DNA from: Deltaproteobacteria bacterium | GTDB lineage: Bacteria > Desulfobacterota_B > Binatia > Bin18 | NCBI GenBank assembly: GCA_012271025.1 | Contig: JAAXHF010000099.1 | Span: 1 to 14,738, forward strand | Length of the DNA: 14,738 bases | Direction: 5' to 3' | Shown: piece by piece, positions 13,921 through 14,738 of the stretch | How the letters are laid out: the number at the start of each line of letters is the position of its first letter | How positions within the stretch are numbered: the first letter of the stretch is position 1 | The notes under the pieces: generated by a model | The model's database searches: none | What the model saw: only the letters and a program-made list of their open reading frames with translations | What the model was told of the DNA's origin: nothing | Made by a program: the position numbers and the translations under genes

Positions 13921-14571
13921 CTACAGCAGAGCGCCCAGAAGAAAAACGGTGACCGGGCGAATCATGTCGCCGAGAATTCCGGTCATCAGCAGTCCGATAA
14001 GGATGAACATGCCGTAGGGCTCAAGGCGCGCCAGGGGGAAGGCCAGGCCGCGTGGCAACAGACCGACCGCCACCCGTCCGCCGTCCAGGGGGGGCAGGGG
14101 AACGAGGTTGAAGACCGCCAGGGCGACATTGATGAAGACACTGGCGGTGAGCATGGCCGCCACCAGACCCGTGCTCTCCGGCTGGGCGTGTGGCAGGTCG
14201 AGCGGCAGCTGAGGGGCCTGGAGCTGGTGGAGCAAAAAGGCTGAAAGCGTGGCCAGAAAGAGATTCATGGCTGGGCCGGCAGCGGCCACAGAGACCATAT
14301 CCCGGCGGGGGTTGCGCAGATTGGTAAAATCGACCGGGACGGGTTTGGCGTAGCCGAACAGGATGGGCGAGCCCGTCAGCACCAGGAACAGGGGGAGCAG
14401 GATGGTGCCGAACATATCGACATGGCTGATCGGGTTCAGGCTCAGCCGTCCGAGCCGGGCCGCGGTCGGATCGCCCAGCTGGTAGGCCGTGTAGCCGTGG
14501 GCCAGCTCGTGGAGGATGACCGCTACCAGCACCGGGACCGACCAAAAGGCGATTTTTGCCACAAGCTCCAT
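13921..14571 (-). CDS. Site-2 protease family protein (M50 zinc metalloprotease)
   Basis: A 216-residue polytopic intramembrane zinc metalloprotease of the M50/SpoIVFB-like short form. TM1 holds the catalytic HELAH (H21-E22-x2-H25), followed by GYTAYQLGDPTAARLGRLSLNP, a hallmark of this group. Further TM segments lie at about 54-68, 93-113 and 133-155, and the third zinc ligand is in NLVPLPPLDGGRV (Asp of LDGG). It lacks PDZ and CBS domains. Function is cleavage of a membrane-bound substrate, unknown here. In many deltaproteobacterial-like and Bacillota genomes this gene heads the scpA-scpB-rluB operon, often with trpS between; trpS is absent from this interval. Start ATG 14571 has only a weak GCGAG before it. 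Confidence 0.92.
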   Translation of the reverse strand: MELVAKIAFWSVPVLVAVILHELAHGYTAYQLGDPTAARLGRLSLNPISHVDMFGTILLPLFLVLTGSPILFGYAKPVPVDFTNLRNPRRDMVSVAAAGPAMNLFLATLSAFLLHQLQAPQLPLDLPHAQPESTGLVAAMLTASVFINVALAVFNLVPLPPLDGGRVAVGLLPRGLAFPLARLEPYGMFILIGLLMTGILGDMIRPVTVFLLGALL

Positions 14572-14738
14572 TACTCGCAGTGTATAAGCTCACGGCTGGA
14601 GAGACAAGAGACGAGGGGCGAGAGGGGGAGGGGGCTGGCTGGGAGGTGCCCCTGGGGAGGGAAGGGCGACCGCCACATACAGGGCGTGTAGGCAGAACCT
14701 ATCCAGCCCTCACCATGTCACACCCGCATGACAGGCGG
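14572..14738. other. Upstream region of the M50-scpAB-rluB operon, purine-rich with G-tracts
   Basis: No gene is seen in the final 167 nt. The plus strand from about 14600 to 14665 is strongly purine-rich. It contains a G-quadruplex-type pattern at 14615-14643: GGGG, 5-nt spacer, GGGGG, 1 nt, GGGGG, 6 nt, GGG. On the minus strand this is a C/T-rich leader or promoter-proximal tract of the operon. No convincing -35/-10 pair was found. Confidence 0.5.

Overview
The window is dense, high-GC bacterial DNA with short intergenic gaps, mostly purine-rich ribosome binding sites and sigma70-type promoters. The order M50 site-2 protease, scpA, scpB, rluB-type pseudouridine synthase is common in Deltaproteobacteria-like and Bacillota genomes. 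Together with an RND/MMPL exporter, an F420-type luciferase-like oxidoreductase, MaoC hydratases and an HMG-CoA-lyase-like enzyme, it suggests an uncultured Gram-negative of deltaproteobacterial, Binatota or Tectomicrobia affinity. That placement is inference, not proof. No stretch longer than about 300 bases lacks a gene.

Layout. 1-1658 (-): 5' part of an RND/MMPL exporter that runs off the left edge. 1828-2127 (+): DUF1330 protein. 2184-3041 (-): LLM-class oxidoreductase. 3187-4914 (+): exported YtcJ-like amidohydrolase. 4992-5366 (+): DoxX membrane protein. 5417-5493: a branched palindromic element. 5562-6629 (+): two tandem single-hotdog MaoC proteins. 6626-7573 (-): HMG-CoA-lyase-like enzyme, convergent with the MaoC pair. 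7723-8259 (+): GNAT acetyltransferase bracketed by two copies of a palindromic repeat. 8313-9458 (-): ADP-ribosylglycohydrolase-fold protein with a degenerate metal site. 9627-11332: a lower-GC accessory block with a ribbon-helix-helix protein and DNA methyltransferase in one operon, facing a HEPN-domain protein. 11484-11560 (-): initiator tRNA. 11629-14571 (-): rluB-like, scpB, scpA and M50 protease, one tightly packed transcription unit read leftward.

Function. The right third is housekeeping: condensin accessory proteins ScpA/ScpB, a 23S rRNA pseudouridine synthase and initiator tRNA. The centre-left is catabolic: a MaoC hydratase pair next to an acyl-CoA lyase suggests CoA-thioester hydration and cleavage. 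The RHH-methyltransferase-HEPN block is the only part that looks acquired, and may be a small defence or selfish module.

The most interesting observation is a family of about 50-bp imperfect palindromes with three copies here. Two flank the GNAT gene in direct orientation; the second of these supplies the stop codons of both GNAT and the convergent ADP-ribosylglycohydrolase-like gene. A diverged third copy, with compensatory stem changes, lies in frame inside scpA and is translated as part of ScpA. This recalls the Rickettsia palindromic elements that insert into reading frames, but in an unrelated-looking sequence.
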